Below, piece by piece: positions 1-11,500 of a stretch of 64,000 nt of DNA (position 1 is its first letter; each line of letters opens with the position of its first letter). The position numbers and the translations under genes are program-made. Origin of the DNA: Lepidostoma basale (taxonomy: Eukaryota; Arthropoda; Insecta; Trichoptera; Lepidostomatidae); contig JAHDVF020001569.1 of assembly GCA_022606425.2 (NCBI GenBank), forward strand, positions 992,001 to 1,056,000, written 5' to 3'. The notes under the pieces are model-generated. The model did not search any database and was not told the DNA's origin. It saw nothing but the letters and a program-made list of their open reading frames with translations.

Positions 1-121
1 CAATGTTATAATTATAGGTTCACGAGATGATATCAACAATTACGAAATAAACTTTTAATAAGTGTACAATCAACATTTGTGTTAAAAACGAAACATTGAA
101 GCCTTAATTAGAATAAAATAA

Positions 122-1019
122 CAAACAAACAAACCATCACGCCGTTTCCCCGCAGGGGTAGGCAGAGAGAATGGACCGCCACACTACTCTATCCTGGCAA
201 ACCTCTCCAGCTTCCTCCACATTCATACAACGAGTCATACACGCACGTCGATTCCTCCGACTTCTAACATGACCAACCTTTAAAATTTGATTAATTTGGT
301 CATGCCATGTTTTCCTCGGTCTGCCTCGACTTCCTACCCCATTTACATCATTAACGTATACTTTCTTAACCATTCTTTCTCCATCCATGCGTTTAATATG
401 TCCGAACCATCGCAGCGATCTTTTCATAATTTTGTTCATAATACCTTCTTCCGCTCTACATTCCTTTCTTATATCAGCATTTGAGATTTTGTCGTATATC
501 GTTCTAACACACATACGTCTTAGGGACCTCATCTTTACCGCATTTATTCTGCTTTCATCCTTCTTCTGCCAGTTCCATGCTTCGCTTTCATACATTAGGG
601 TTGGGACCAGAACTCCATTGTGAACGGCCGTTTTCGCTTTCATTGATAAATTCTCGTTTCCAAAAACTATTTTTAAAGTTCCATTCACTTTGTTACCCGC
701 ACCAACCCTTCTTTCGACATCACTATCCGTTTGGTCATCTACTGTGAACATGCTACCTAAATACACAAATTCTTTCACCTGTTCCAAGTTCTCTTCGTTC
801 ACACTTATATTACAAACTGTCATTTGCTCTTCCCTTTCGAAAACCATCACCTTTGATTTTCCGACATGCATCATTAAATCATTTGACTTGCATACCTCAT
901 ACGTTCTCGACACCAATATTTGTAATTCGTCCGCACTATCCGCATCGAGAACGGCATCTTCCACGAAAAGCAGACAATTTACAGACAGATCACTCATCTT
1001 AGCACCAGCATTTATACCT
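122..1019 (-). mobile_element. RTE-like LINE, 5'-truncated copy with intact C-terminal RT ORF
   Basis: The minus strand has an open frame of 286 codons (137-997) that covers the end of a reverse transcriptase and the region after it. The catalytic YADD/FADD box is present as FVED near residue 11, so the active site is altered. The frame ends in the family terminus SAYPCGETA. A (CAAA)n tail lies at 120-134 on the plus strand. A 14-bp direct repeat at 108-121 and 1020-1033 is a target-site duplication. It is the best-preserved copy of this family here. RTE/Proto2 assignment rests on the C-terminal style (RRNRRACMTRCM) and short tandem-repeat tail. Confidence 0.88.
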
Positions 1020-1033
1020 TTAGAATAAAATAA

Positions 1034-1498
1034 TAGTGTTTAATTGCACAACCGATGCAGTTTAGGAACTCATTATTATTTTCACGGTTCCTAGCTATGT
1101 AGGCGAGGCATTGTTTATCTCAGCTTATGCAGAAAAGATGCAACATGCCAACATAATCTCTTGGGCGTGAAAAGCCTGCTGGGTAGTTTGAATAATGGCT
1201 GTTGCGTGTTCCTAATGGTAGAAAAACAGTTGCAGGTGTTGCGCTGTTCTGTCATAACAATTATCGTATTCGTCGTTCATTTTTTAGGGCTTCATTGCAC
1301 GAACGGAGTCCACATCTACCGAATGTCGTTTCTATTCAAGACAATGAAATAATTAAGGAATAAAACTTTCATAACTGTTTGCGAAAACAGTGACAAAAGC
1401 CGGAATAATGCTGTTTTCACATTTACTTGTATAGCCCGATTCACAAATAACGTACGAAGACGGAAAAATCGAAGAACGTGCGTGTTACAATACCTACA
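1034..1498. other. no gene supported
   Basis: I see no coding exon with convincing splice sites. A hydrophobic reading starting at an ATG near 1220 resembles a signal peptide but has no suitable donor after it. Confidence 0.4.
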
Positions 1499-1598
1499 TA
1501 TATGAATATAGAGGAAGCTCGAGAGGTGTACCAGGATACAGGAGTATGGCGGTCCATCCACTTTACATATCCTCTAGCGAAACGGCGTCATGATTAGT
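1499..1598 (+). mobile_element. RTE-like LINE 3'-end fragment
   Basis: About 100 bp match the last codons of the family (EEAREV...WRSI) and end in an eroded ACGGCGTCATGATTAGTTA tail. Strongly truncated. Confidence 0.7.
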
Positions 1599-1619
1599 TA
1601 CGTCAGACAACTAAAATAT

Positions 1620-2281
1620 TTATGTTAACTAACTAACTAACCATCACGCCGTCTTCCCGAAGGGATAGGCAGAAATAATGGACTGCCACACTTTTCTTTC
1701 CTGACATATTTCTCTCGCTTCCTCAACATTCATACATCGTGTCATGCACGCGCGTAGATTTCTCTGACTCCTCACATGGCCGACATTCAATATTTGATTT
1801 ATTTGATCGTGCCACGTTTTCCTCGGTCTTCCTCTATTTCTGGTTCCATTTCATTCCACATCGTTAACATATAATTTTTTACCATTCATTCTTCATTCAT
1901 TCTTTCCATATGTCCAAACCATCTTAATGACCCTTTCCTTATTTTGTTCATAACACTTTCATTCGCACCACATTCACTTCTTATACTTGCATTTGTCACT
2001 CTATCATATCATCATATGCAGATTTGTCACACATTCGTCTAAGAGATCTCATTTCTACTGCATTTATTCTACCTTCATCATTCTTTTGCCAGTTCCATGC
2101 TTCACTTCCATACATAAGGGTCGGCACAAGAACACCATTATGCACTGCCATCCTAGCTTTTTTGGATAGGCTTTTGTTTGCGATGACAACTTTAAGTGCG
2201 CCATTTACTCTGTTGCCTACCCCAACCCTTCTTTCAATATCCTTCTCCACCCTCCCACCTTTGTAAACATACTTCCTAAAT
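1620..2281 (-). mobile_element. RTE-like LINE copy, frameshifted, GTTA-tail subfamily
   Basis: Starts on the plus strand with AACTAACTAACTAACC, the reverse complement of a (GTTA)n tail. It continues through the C-terminal RT region; 1996-2250 still reads as the segment with GVLVPTLMYGSEAWNW. Frameshifts break the frame. Confidence 0.85.
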
Positions 2282-2530
2282 AATGTATTACAATATAATA
2301 ATTAATTTTTAATGAATATTAATATATTCCTGGTGTTCCCAGCGGATTTCATAATAACTTACGATTTAACAATATTTCAACTTCTTGAAAAAAAAAAACT
2401 CATGTACGGTTGGTTTTTTGTGTTACTGCAGGATACACTACAATAATAACTGATAAATGTTATTATTTTTTACCTACGTATGACAATTTATTTTTTATGA
2501 GATTGTTGCGACAGCTGTTTTACCGACCTA

Positions 2531-3055
2531 TGTTGGCATCAAGGTATATAGAATAAATATGGTAAGATATTCCGCGTTTTATTTTTGACATCTACTGCGC
2601 AGCTACGTCACGTGGAGACCCAAGCATTAGGTTGTGTAGTATGAGTTGAGTATATATTTATACATTGGGTATGGAATTTTTCTTTGTTTATTTATTACGT
2701 CTAATTAAAAGAAGTTTTTGTAATTGTATTAAATAAATTATGACAAATCGTTTTCTTTATTTAAGTTATTGTTTTTTTTATTTTTCTTTTTTTAGAGTTA
2801 GCATCTTCAATGAGCTTTAAGTTCATTGTTCTTATTTTGAAAAACATTTTACATCGATAAAAAAGATTTTTAACTGGATATGGCAAATCAACTCCATTTG
2901 ATTTAGCTTGTTTATAGTTATTTAGGTTTGTTTATAGTTTCGTTTCGATTTCGAGTTCACCACATGACGTCACTTGACAGCAAATTATTAGAAAGGGATA
3001 GCATGCTACGTGCGCAATATCTTACCATATTATTCTATATACCTTGTGTTGGCAT
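2531..3055. mobile_element. 507-bp MITE with 30-bp inverted repeats and 9-bp duplication
   Basis: The ends CAAGGTATATAGAATA (from 2540) and TATTCTATATACCTTG (to 3046) are inverted repeats; similarity runs about 30 bp inwards to AAGATATT. The 9-bp sequence TGTTGGCAT flanks both sides (2531-2539, 3047-3055). No transposase is encoded. A 9-bp duplication fits MULE-like transposons, but the superfamily is inferred from that alone. Confidence 0.75.
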
Positions 3056-3197
3056 CATCAGGTGTTACGAACAAGAGTTGAAATACCCGATAATGCAAAC
3101 AAGGGTTGGAAAAACAGCCGTAGCTAATAAATTGTGATACGTATAAAAACAGGGTTTAATTTTTTTTTAATGTTTAATTAGGTATACAATCACAAGG

Positions 3198-3271
3198 CCA
3201 TCGCCGGGAATCGAACCCGGGACCTTCGATATGGTAGACAGAGCTTTTACTACTCTGCCACGAAGGTTGTC
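3198..3271 (-). mobile_element. tRNA-derived SINE head
   Basis: The minus strand contains an A box (TGGCAGAGTAGTAAAAGC) and a B box (GGGTTCGATTCCCGGCG), ending in the GATGGC junction shared with longer SINE copies in the window. Only the tRNA-like head is present. It could be scored as a tRNA pseudogene. Confidence 0.75.
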
Positions 3272-4176
3272 ATCTAAAACAATTCTTATATTTATGGAAG
3301 TGACATGTTTTGTCTTGTTAGGGCATTATCGAATATTTTTTAGACATTGTTTGTTATACGCAAGTTAGTGAAAAGGATTCCATTTGATGTTAAACCCTTA
3401 TTCACTAACGTTTTGTCACGAAAATAGATGAGTAAGGTTCCATTAGATTTTTAAGACCTTAAAAAAATAGTGTTAATTAAAAAAATAAGTTATTTTTTTA
3501 AATGTATATTAAAGATATATAACTTCTTGGGTTTTGTAGAATATTTCATTAAAATATCGTCGTTCGTTACAAAAATACAAGTCTTAGAAACTGACTTCAT
3601 TATTCTCAGCTTTTTACTTTTGACAGTTGGAACCTTCTTACTCTCAGGTGACGATTATTTAATCATTTTATTATGCAAGTAAAGAAGCGAGAAGATTACT
3701 CCTATGTTACGTAATATAATAAAACTTTTTGAACGTTTTTATCAATATTGAATTTATTATTTAATCTAGTGACAGTTTTTGCACAACACGCTTAAATATA
3801 TTACACTTGTAAATTTGCAATTAAATTTGTAAATTTCCATTAAAGTAACGAGTCTTGTATACAATGGGGCATTATTAAGTAGTTAATCGGGCAGGTACTC
3901 GGCAACAGACAGTTGGTTCACCTTGCTAAGAACGCATATTCCGAAATAATGTATTGCGACAGGAAAGTGAACGTGTCTCTAGAGCAACATCTGAATCATG
4001 ATTCATTATCCATTCCCGCGTTTTCTTTTCTAGGGCCTTCGGGTAATTATTACTCTCAATCCGATTACAGAATTTCGGATATGCGTTAAAAAATACCCAT
4101 TATTATGCAATGCAGTTTTGAGCAATAAACAAAACATAATTCGATATCTGTTTTTTTCGGCGGGCTGTTTTATTGA
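3272..4176. other. AT-rich stretch, no supported gene
   Basis: No transposon family or gene recognised. A signal-peptide-like reading at about 3597-3641 ends at a CAG/GTGACG donor in the phase needed by the WAP-like gene downstream, but it has no in-frame ATG, so it is not called. Confidence 0.4.
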
Positions 4177-4440
4177 CTACAGGCGGCCCTCGACTTTCGA
4201 ACGTTCGACTTTCGCACAATTCGCTATTTCGCACATTTTTCGACCGTCGTTTTTTGTTCGATAAACGATCGCTCACTTGTGTCTCATGTGCAGTAGTTCT
4301 CATCTCCGTTTGTACGTTTGAAACAAGTTCAGCCTTGCTTTGCAGTACGGACTGGCACTACGCGTTTTGCAAGTTTATATACAGTGCATACGTGTTAATA
4401 TTTCGCCCATGTACATTTAGATTTTTAGATGAATGAGAAA
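4177..4440 (+). mobile_element. Tigger/pogo-like element end (fragment)
   Basis: Begins TACAGGCGGCCCTCGACTTT followed by short repeats of TTCGAC/TTCGCAC, the style of a Tigger (Tc1/mariner superfamily) terminal region at a TA target. No transposase frame follows. Confidence 0.4.
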
Positions 4441-4544
4441 CGAAAAAACTGCAGTGTTAATACAAACAATAAAAAATCAAGGACTTATAAACTTCATACG
4501 ATTGAGACAATGATCGAAATAATTAAATAACATTCTTCAAAATA

Positions 4545-5235
4545 ACTACAACATGAAGATAAATAAAGACAAAATAAAGCTGCTGACTGTGGGCCGAACG
4601 CAACATCAGATGAGAGTAGTGATGTCAGGAGTTCCACTAAAGAACACCAAGGAGTTTGTCTACCCCGGGAGCAAAATAACATGGGACGGTCGGTCTAAGA
4701 GCGAGGTCGACAGCCGTATACAACAGGCTAGGTTTGCATTTAATAAAAGGTCGAAAATAATAGAATCGAATAATATAGACCTAAAACTGAGAATACTCCT
4801 CATCAAGACCTATGTATGGAGTATCTTGATGTACGACTGCGAGACATGGTACCTATCCGAAAGAGATAAACGGAGACTAGAGGCTTTTGAGATGTGGTCC
4901 TATAGAAGACTATTAGGAATTTCCTGGAGAGACCACATTACAAATGAGGAGGTTCTCCAAAGAATCGAAGGAGGAAGGCACCTGCTCAGGACCTCGTCCG
5001 AAAGGCGTGCAAGATGGATCGGCCATGTAATACGACAAGAAGGCCTCTTGCATGCCATAATGGAGGGTATGACCGAGGGGACGCCGAGAGTACCTGGAGG
5101 ACCTGTTGGTGGACGTGCGCTGCTCATCATATGCAGATTTCAAAAGAACCGCACAAGACAGGGAAGAACGGGAAGAGAACCAAAGAGAGAGGGAAAGTTT
5201 CGCTTGTGCCCGAACTTCATCAGAGCAATATAAAT
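4545..5235 (+). mobile_element. second LINE family (family B), RT C-terminal region
   Basis: An open frame at 4553-5233 encodes 226 residues with the retrotransposon C-terminal pattern ILMYDCETW, AFEMWSYRRLLGISW, ITNEEVL and RARWIGHVIR. It lacks the catalytic RT core, so it is 5'-truncated. The last 40 or so residues look out of frame with relatives. Confidence 0.82.
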
Positions 5236-7768
5236 CAGTTCTTATATTGCCCATGTGAAGCTTGGGTGGGAGCGGAACTGGTTGACTTCAATTATAATTC
5301 CGTACTTAAAAGGCAAAGTGTTTATATAATTTTTAATATTTATAAATTGAAGACGTTTTTGTACTCTTTCATCATCAAAGCATAGATATTTTCATCTCAT
5401 TTCATAATTCATTAGACAATTAGATAGATTTAATTTTTTTTATAATTTTATAAATATCAAAAGTTTACTAAATAAATATTGGCTATCTGACGATATCTCA
5501 TTATTAATGTCTATTAAACATTTACTTAATTATTTTAAGCAAATTAATATATTTGAAGTAGTAGAAACTGACCCAATTTTTCGTTATAATTTTTAACCAT
5601 CGATTCTCTTAAATAAACCGGATTTTAGATTTGGCAACGAGGTATATAGGTAGTATATTAACATACAATTCGATATTTTGTCTTTACACATTTTACTTGC
5701 ATAATAATTGTAAAAACGTTTATGTAACACGCATATTAATATACATGATATGGTGCTGCAAATGTAACTCAAATCAAATACGCAACATTAAGCTTGTTAC
5801 ACATCCATAATAAGAAAAAATAAGAAAAAAAGCAATTAAAAACAATTATATCTGATGACTGCGAATCTTCGTTTGAAAAAGTTATTAAAACAATCCTAAT
5901 AAGTAGATTTCATTTTGGCAAAGTGTACAGATATTACGAGACCGTATACGAAATAATATTAATTACATATCTAGGTAAATACAGCAAATTATAGTACATT
6001 TAAAAACGTACAAATACAATTCTCGGCCATTAAGTTTTAAAAGAACACTAATTATTTCCAATAACAATATTGTACCTACATATTTAACTTATCGAACACA
6101 ATTTAAAATAACAATTTATCAATTCTACATATTTCGAATGTCCTTTTGAACGGTTTTTCGATTTGGAAAGACCCCCAGACGAGACTTGCAGCTACTTGTA
6201 TAAGGGTCACGTGAGCAACAAAATGTCATTTCGATTTTGTACGTAGGCGGTAGGTAATAAAATGTATCGTTAAATATCTGTGTCAAGTAAAAAAATTTAT
6301 CCCAAGTTGAGTTATCAACATGTACAAAAGACAATAGAAGTGTGATTCAATATTAATACAAAACAGAATCTTGACGAAAGATGTCTGAGCGAAAAAAACA
6401 AGAATGCACGATATGTTGATATTATTTAAAATAATTCTGATAAGATTATTATTAGAAATACGGGCATACGTATATATTACGCTTCTACTTCACTATATTA
6501 TAGATTATTGATTTGTTCTTAAACTGGAGTGATCCTATTATGAAGTGGAACACGATCTTTCCATATTTTTGACAATCTTTCTGGCAGGCGATATTACCCA
6601 GGTACATTGTAGGCAACACGAGGAATTCTGACATCTTATTACGCGATTGCAAAAAATATTATAAAATTTTCGAATGTTTGAATTACAAACTTACAATTGC
6701 AAGTATTTAAAAATGAATACAGTATGTTCTCACTGTTAAACAATAGTTAAATAAATCCGCGTTAATGTTTAAAATGGGAACTGTGATGTCTTGCCATACG
6801 TAAAAAAAAGTACAATTAATTTGCATAATTTAATATTTTACGACGAGTTGCATGATTACTTGTTATTATTTTTATTTTAATGTTTTTGTCAAAGATTGTG
6901 AGAGCTAGGTTTTTCAATGTTAATTACGTAACATATTTTTTTCTGTTTAAGAATAAATGAATATAAAAATAATTGAATTATATTATAATTTTCATGTCCA
7001 GAATGTTATTGATTTAATCATTTGTACGAGGAGTAATTACGCTGAAAAGCGATATTTTATGTCGTACATATAAATATGAAATTTAAACACATTAATACGA
7101 TATTTCTCCGTATTGAACCATTTTTATTATTATTGTTCGTTGTTTTATTGAAATGTTTATACTTTTTCTTTTGAATTTTACGCTTTTATCCAACCTTAAT
7201 GTTTTTATATGTAGTGAAATATTATCATTTTTTTTACTTGATTGTTCAGAGAACCGTTAAACAAATTAAAAATAGATAATCAGTTTTCCCCAGAAAGGTC
7301 CAAAACTAGAAGTAAATTAATTGGAATAAAACTAAATATAAAATTACAAAAATATTATTACATACATACAATCAACGAATTTTAAAAATAAATATACGCT
7401 TAAAAAACATTATATTCATAACTATGTTTTCCTTTAATTATGCTAAATGCGTAAACAATGTGTAATACCCTATTTTATTATTTTCTAAAAAAATAAATTA
7501 ACACACATTTCGGAGATAAACTACATCTTTAGATATAACTATAACTTTTTTTTTTCATTTTACTTAATATATTATAATACTTACCTACATATTGGAAAAT
7601 ACATTTTCTTGATCGGAATTTTGTGAATCATTTTATTACATTTGATTTATTAAAAAACTTATACTATATTGTAAACATTAAATTAAAAACAAAATATAAA
7701 ATCAATTTAAAAAATAAAATAACGGGTTGGGTACTAAAATACTTAATATTAAAAAAAAATAACAATAG
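5236..7768. other. long AT-rich interval without a supported gene
   Basis: About 2.5 kb with no homology I recognise, no clear inverted repeats and no ORF with coding character. It probably belongs to an intron or the upstream region of the WAP-like gene. Confidence 0.5.
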
Positions 7769-7935
7769 GGGCTGGATATTACAAAGGTGCCAAGTGTTAA
7801 TAAAGAGTAAAAGGAGTTTTTGATCCTGATTGGTGTTAAAATAACTATGCAAAAGTGCAAAGCGATTGAATAATGTAGTGTAGTACCAACTTCACCCAAA
7901 AGATGACACTCATATGCTACATGACACTTACCATA
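7769..7935. repeat. dispersed repeat, unclassified (copy 1 of 3)
   Basis: Contains GGGCTGGATATTACAAAGGT followed by a run about conserved for 160 bp, seen again at 32335-32512 and as a short piece at 15461-15500. No ORF or terminal structure identified. Confidence 0.6.
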
Positions 7936-7949
7936 TTACATTAAACATA

Positions 7950-8412
7950 AACTAACTAATCATCACGCCGTCTCCCCGAAGGGGTAGGCAAGGAAAGAAT
8001 GGAATGCCACTCTTTCCTGACATATTTCTCTCGCTTCCTCAACATTCATACCTACATTGTGTCATGCATGCGTGTCGATTTCTCTGACTCCTCACATGGC
8101 CGACATTCAATATTCGATTTATTATTTGTTCGTGCCACGTTTTCTTCGGTCTTCCTCTATTTCTAGTTCCATTTACATCGTTAACATATATTTTTTTAGC
8201 ATTCTTTCCATGTATCCAAACCATCCTAATAATCCTTTAATTATTTTGTTCATTACACCATCATTCGCACCGCATTCACATCTTATATTTTCATTCGACA
8301 CTATTATACACAGAGTTTCTACACATTCGTCTAAGAGATCTCATTTCTACTGCATTTATTCTACTTTCATCCTTTTGCCAGTTCCATGCTTCGCTTCCAT
8401 AGATAAGGGTCA
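7950..8412 (-). mobile_element. RTE-like LINE copy, degenerate
   Basis: Starts AACTAACTAATCATCACGCC, the reverse complement of the (GTTA)n family 3' end, and runs through the C-terminal RT region to the GSEAWNW segment with several frameshifts. Confidence 0.83.
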
Positions 8413-8559
8413 ATGAACATTATTTTCTCTTTTTCTTTATTTTATGATTTAACCACTTTGGCTTTGCAACCAGCCTTCAATTAAGTTATTGCCAGCGTAC
8501 ATTATATATGATGCAAATGTTGCTATGTGATAATTCAATTTATGATATTTTAATTTCAG

Positions 8560-11500
8560 TGAAAAGTTCCCAGCCGGCGAAGACCGAGATCCGGTGTCCC
8601 CCGCAGAAGAATATTCCATTCGAGTTCTTCCCACTGCCATGTGTGAAGAACACGGACTGCGCGCTCATGGGCAAAGACTACGTGTGCTGCGGGCTCGAGT
8701 TCCAGATCAAAAGCTGTACCAAGGGGATAAGACGGACCGCTAAGAAACAACAGTAAGGAATAACTTAATATTCAATTAGTGAACCTCAGCTGATATGAAA
8801 TATATTTATTCAAGTACACAGATACAATAAAAGTACCTTACATTATTAAAAATTAAGATTATTAAAAATACATGTACGACTGAAGGTTCAATAAGAATGA
8901 GCTTTACAAATGAGAGTTGCACGAACAGCGAAAGTGATATGACAGAAATAAATTTTAACGAGATAGTAAGTGCTGTAAAATGAATGAAAGGTGGAAAATC
9001 TGTCGGATATGACTGTGTAGCCTTGGAGTTTATCAAAAACGGTGGGCCAGTGGTTTCAGCATGGTTATATAGACTCTTAAACCAGTGTTTAGACGAGGGA
9101 TATACGCCGCTCGAGGGATATACGGCTGTTATCATACCTCTATATAAGGGAAAGGGGTCTCGTATGGACTGTAGAAATCACCGGGCAATAAGTCTGTTAA
9201 GCGCCGTTGGTAAACTCTACGGTCGAATTTTAATAGAGAGTAAAAAAGACTGAAAGAGTATGGAAGTGAAGCATGGAACTGGCAGAAGAAAGATGAGAGC
9301 AGAATAAATGCAGTAGAGATGAGGTCCCTAAGACGTATGTGTGGTAGAACGATGTAAGACATAATCTCAACTGTTGATATTAGGAAGGAATGTAGAGCGA
9401 AAGAAGGTATTATGAACAAAATTATGAAAGGATCGCTGCGTTGGTTCGGACATATGGAGCGCATGGGTGAAGAAAGAATGGTTAAAAAAGTATACGTTAC
9501 CGATGTAAATGGAGATCGAGGTAGACCGAGGAAAATATGGCATGACCAAATTAATCAAATATTAAAGGTTGGTCATGTCAGAAGCCGGAAGAATCGACGT
9601 GTGTGTATGACTCGATGTATGAATGTGGAGGAACCTAGAGAGGTATGTCAGGATAGAGTAGTGTGGCGGTCCATTCTCTCTGCCTACCCCTGCGGGGAAA
9701 CGGCGTGATGTTTGTTGTTGTTGTTGTACCTATGTCAACATGCATTTTATTGACTTTGGATATACTTATATATTTTTTAGGATTAAAAAAATGCAAAAAA
9801 AAGGCTTCCAAAATTTTTTTTTTATGTAGCTAAATAACAGTAACTTTAAAACACCGTTTAAAAAAATACCGTTTGCATTAATGGTATTGTATATTATGTG
9901 ATTACTATTCCGGTATTTATTAATGTCATCAAACAGATTATTTCCCCTGAGCAATTTAAACATTTGCAGATATAACGTAAATTTATTTTTAATTGTGGTT
10001 CACTTTACTTCCTGAATTATTATATTCGTTAAAACAGTTTAACCTTAAACCATATTTTTAGACATTGACACACTTTAAAATATGAGTTTTTTGTTTATTA
10101 TTATTTCAATTGAATATAGTGAAATGATATCATAGATGTCCTTTCATATCTGTTAGATAAATATTATTTTCCAATCAATTGATTGGTTTTGGAGATTTAA
10201 AAACATTTTTGATGTTACATTTCAAATTTCACTAATTATAAGTATAAATTGAATATTTTATTTCACATAAAAGTTCTTAAATTTAATAAATAGACAAAAT
10301 AATTAATAATGGTATATACCTAATACAACCCAAACATTCACTGTAGAAACACTATCATATTTTAAGGATTAATTGTATCTCAATAGAGACGAAGATGTAA
10401 ATTATTTGGAAACAGAATATGGTAGTCGAGGCGTTTACAGGACTTATGACCTGTAAACGTCAAATTATCTTAATAGATGGCGCTAGTGTACAACAATGTG
10501 GAATTATTAAAAAATAGTAGCATATACAAGTTCCAAAAAATTGTCAAATGTGGTGTCGTAAGAAGAGCGGAATGGGGAATGTTGTTAACATAAAGTGATT
10601 GCTTTATCCAACCAATGACAGGTCATAAGTCCTGTAAACGCCTCGACTACCATATTCTGTTTCCAAATAATTTACATCTTCGTCTCTATTGACATACAAT
10701 TAATCCTTAAAAAAATATTAACCCGCAATGGGTAAAAATCCAGCTACAAGTGTTTGTATACAAAAAACAAATAGGTACTATCATATTTTATAAGAACAGG
10801 GTCTGTAAAACAAGATTATATTCTAACGAAATTTGATGGCTATTCTAATGCAATTACAATGTTACACTTTTAATAGAATATAAAAAATATAATGTTTGAT
10901 TGTTGCCGCACTTTGTGATAGTTATTTGTGACACGAAATTCGTTTTCACTCTTCTGATGTTAAAATAATACAAGTTTTTTCGTTTATAAAAATAATTTTG
11001 ACAGGTGTAAAAATAAATTTTTCATTTGTTCCAATGACAATTTGAATAAATTCTTCAATCAAATTTTCAAGTTTTTGCTGGTGTTGGATTGTTTTAAGTG
11101 CCTAATTAAAATGAAAACAGTGGAATAAAAAATTAAATAAACACAAATGTCCGGATCGTCCAGCTGACGACAAGTGCACCATCTAAAAGAACATTATGTG
11201 TTAAATTATTTTTATGTGTTATTTTATTTTATATCATTGTATTTTGTATAATTTGTTTTAGATTTATTATGTAGACGTTGAATGATTGAAGTGTGCGCGG
11301 GAGATGCCTATTGGTGGCGATGAGGTTCGCAACCCATCACACCGCGTCTCTCGCGTTGGCGAAAAGAGAAGAATGGAGTGCAGCATCGATTAAAGTGTTG
11401 CAGTCCATTCTTTCTGTCTACCCTTTCGGGGAAACGGCGTGATGGTTAGTTAGTTAGTTTAGTTAGTTAATGTCAGTTTTAATTGGTGTCAAAAATGTCT

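Noticed and set aside
1217..1300. Hydrophobic reading starting at ATG (MVEKQLQVLRCSVITIIVF), possible signal peptide exon for the WAP-like gene
   Set aside because: No donor in the required phase 1 follows, and there is no other evidence linking it to the gene.
3597..3641. FIILSFLLLTVGTFLLS reading ending at CAG/GTGACG in phase 1
   Set aside because: Phase fits the next exon, but there is no in-frame ATG, and an upstream exon would be needed. Kept as a weak candidate only.
6125..6334. 69-codon minus-strand ORF
   Set aside because: Composition fits chance in AT-rich DNA; no homology recognised.
6485..6634. 49-codon minus-strand ORF (MSEFLVLPTMYLGNIACQKD)
   Set aside because: Too short, two cysteines only, no signal peptide, no splice or homology support.
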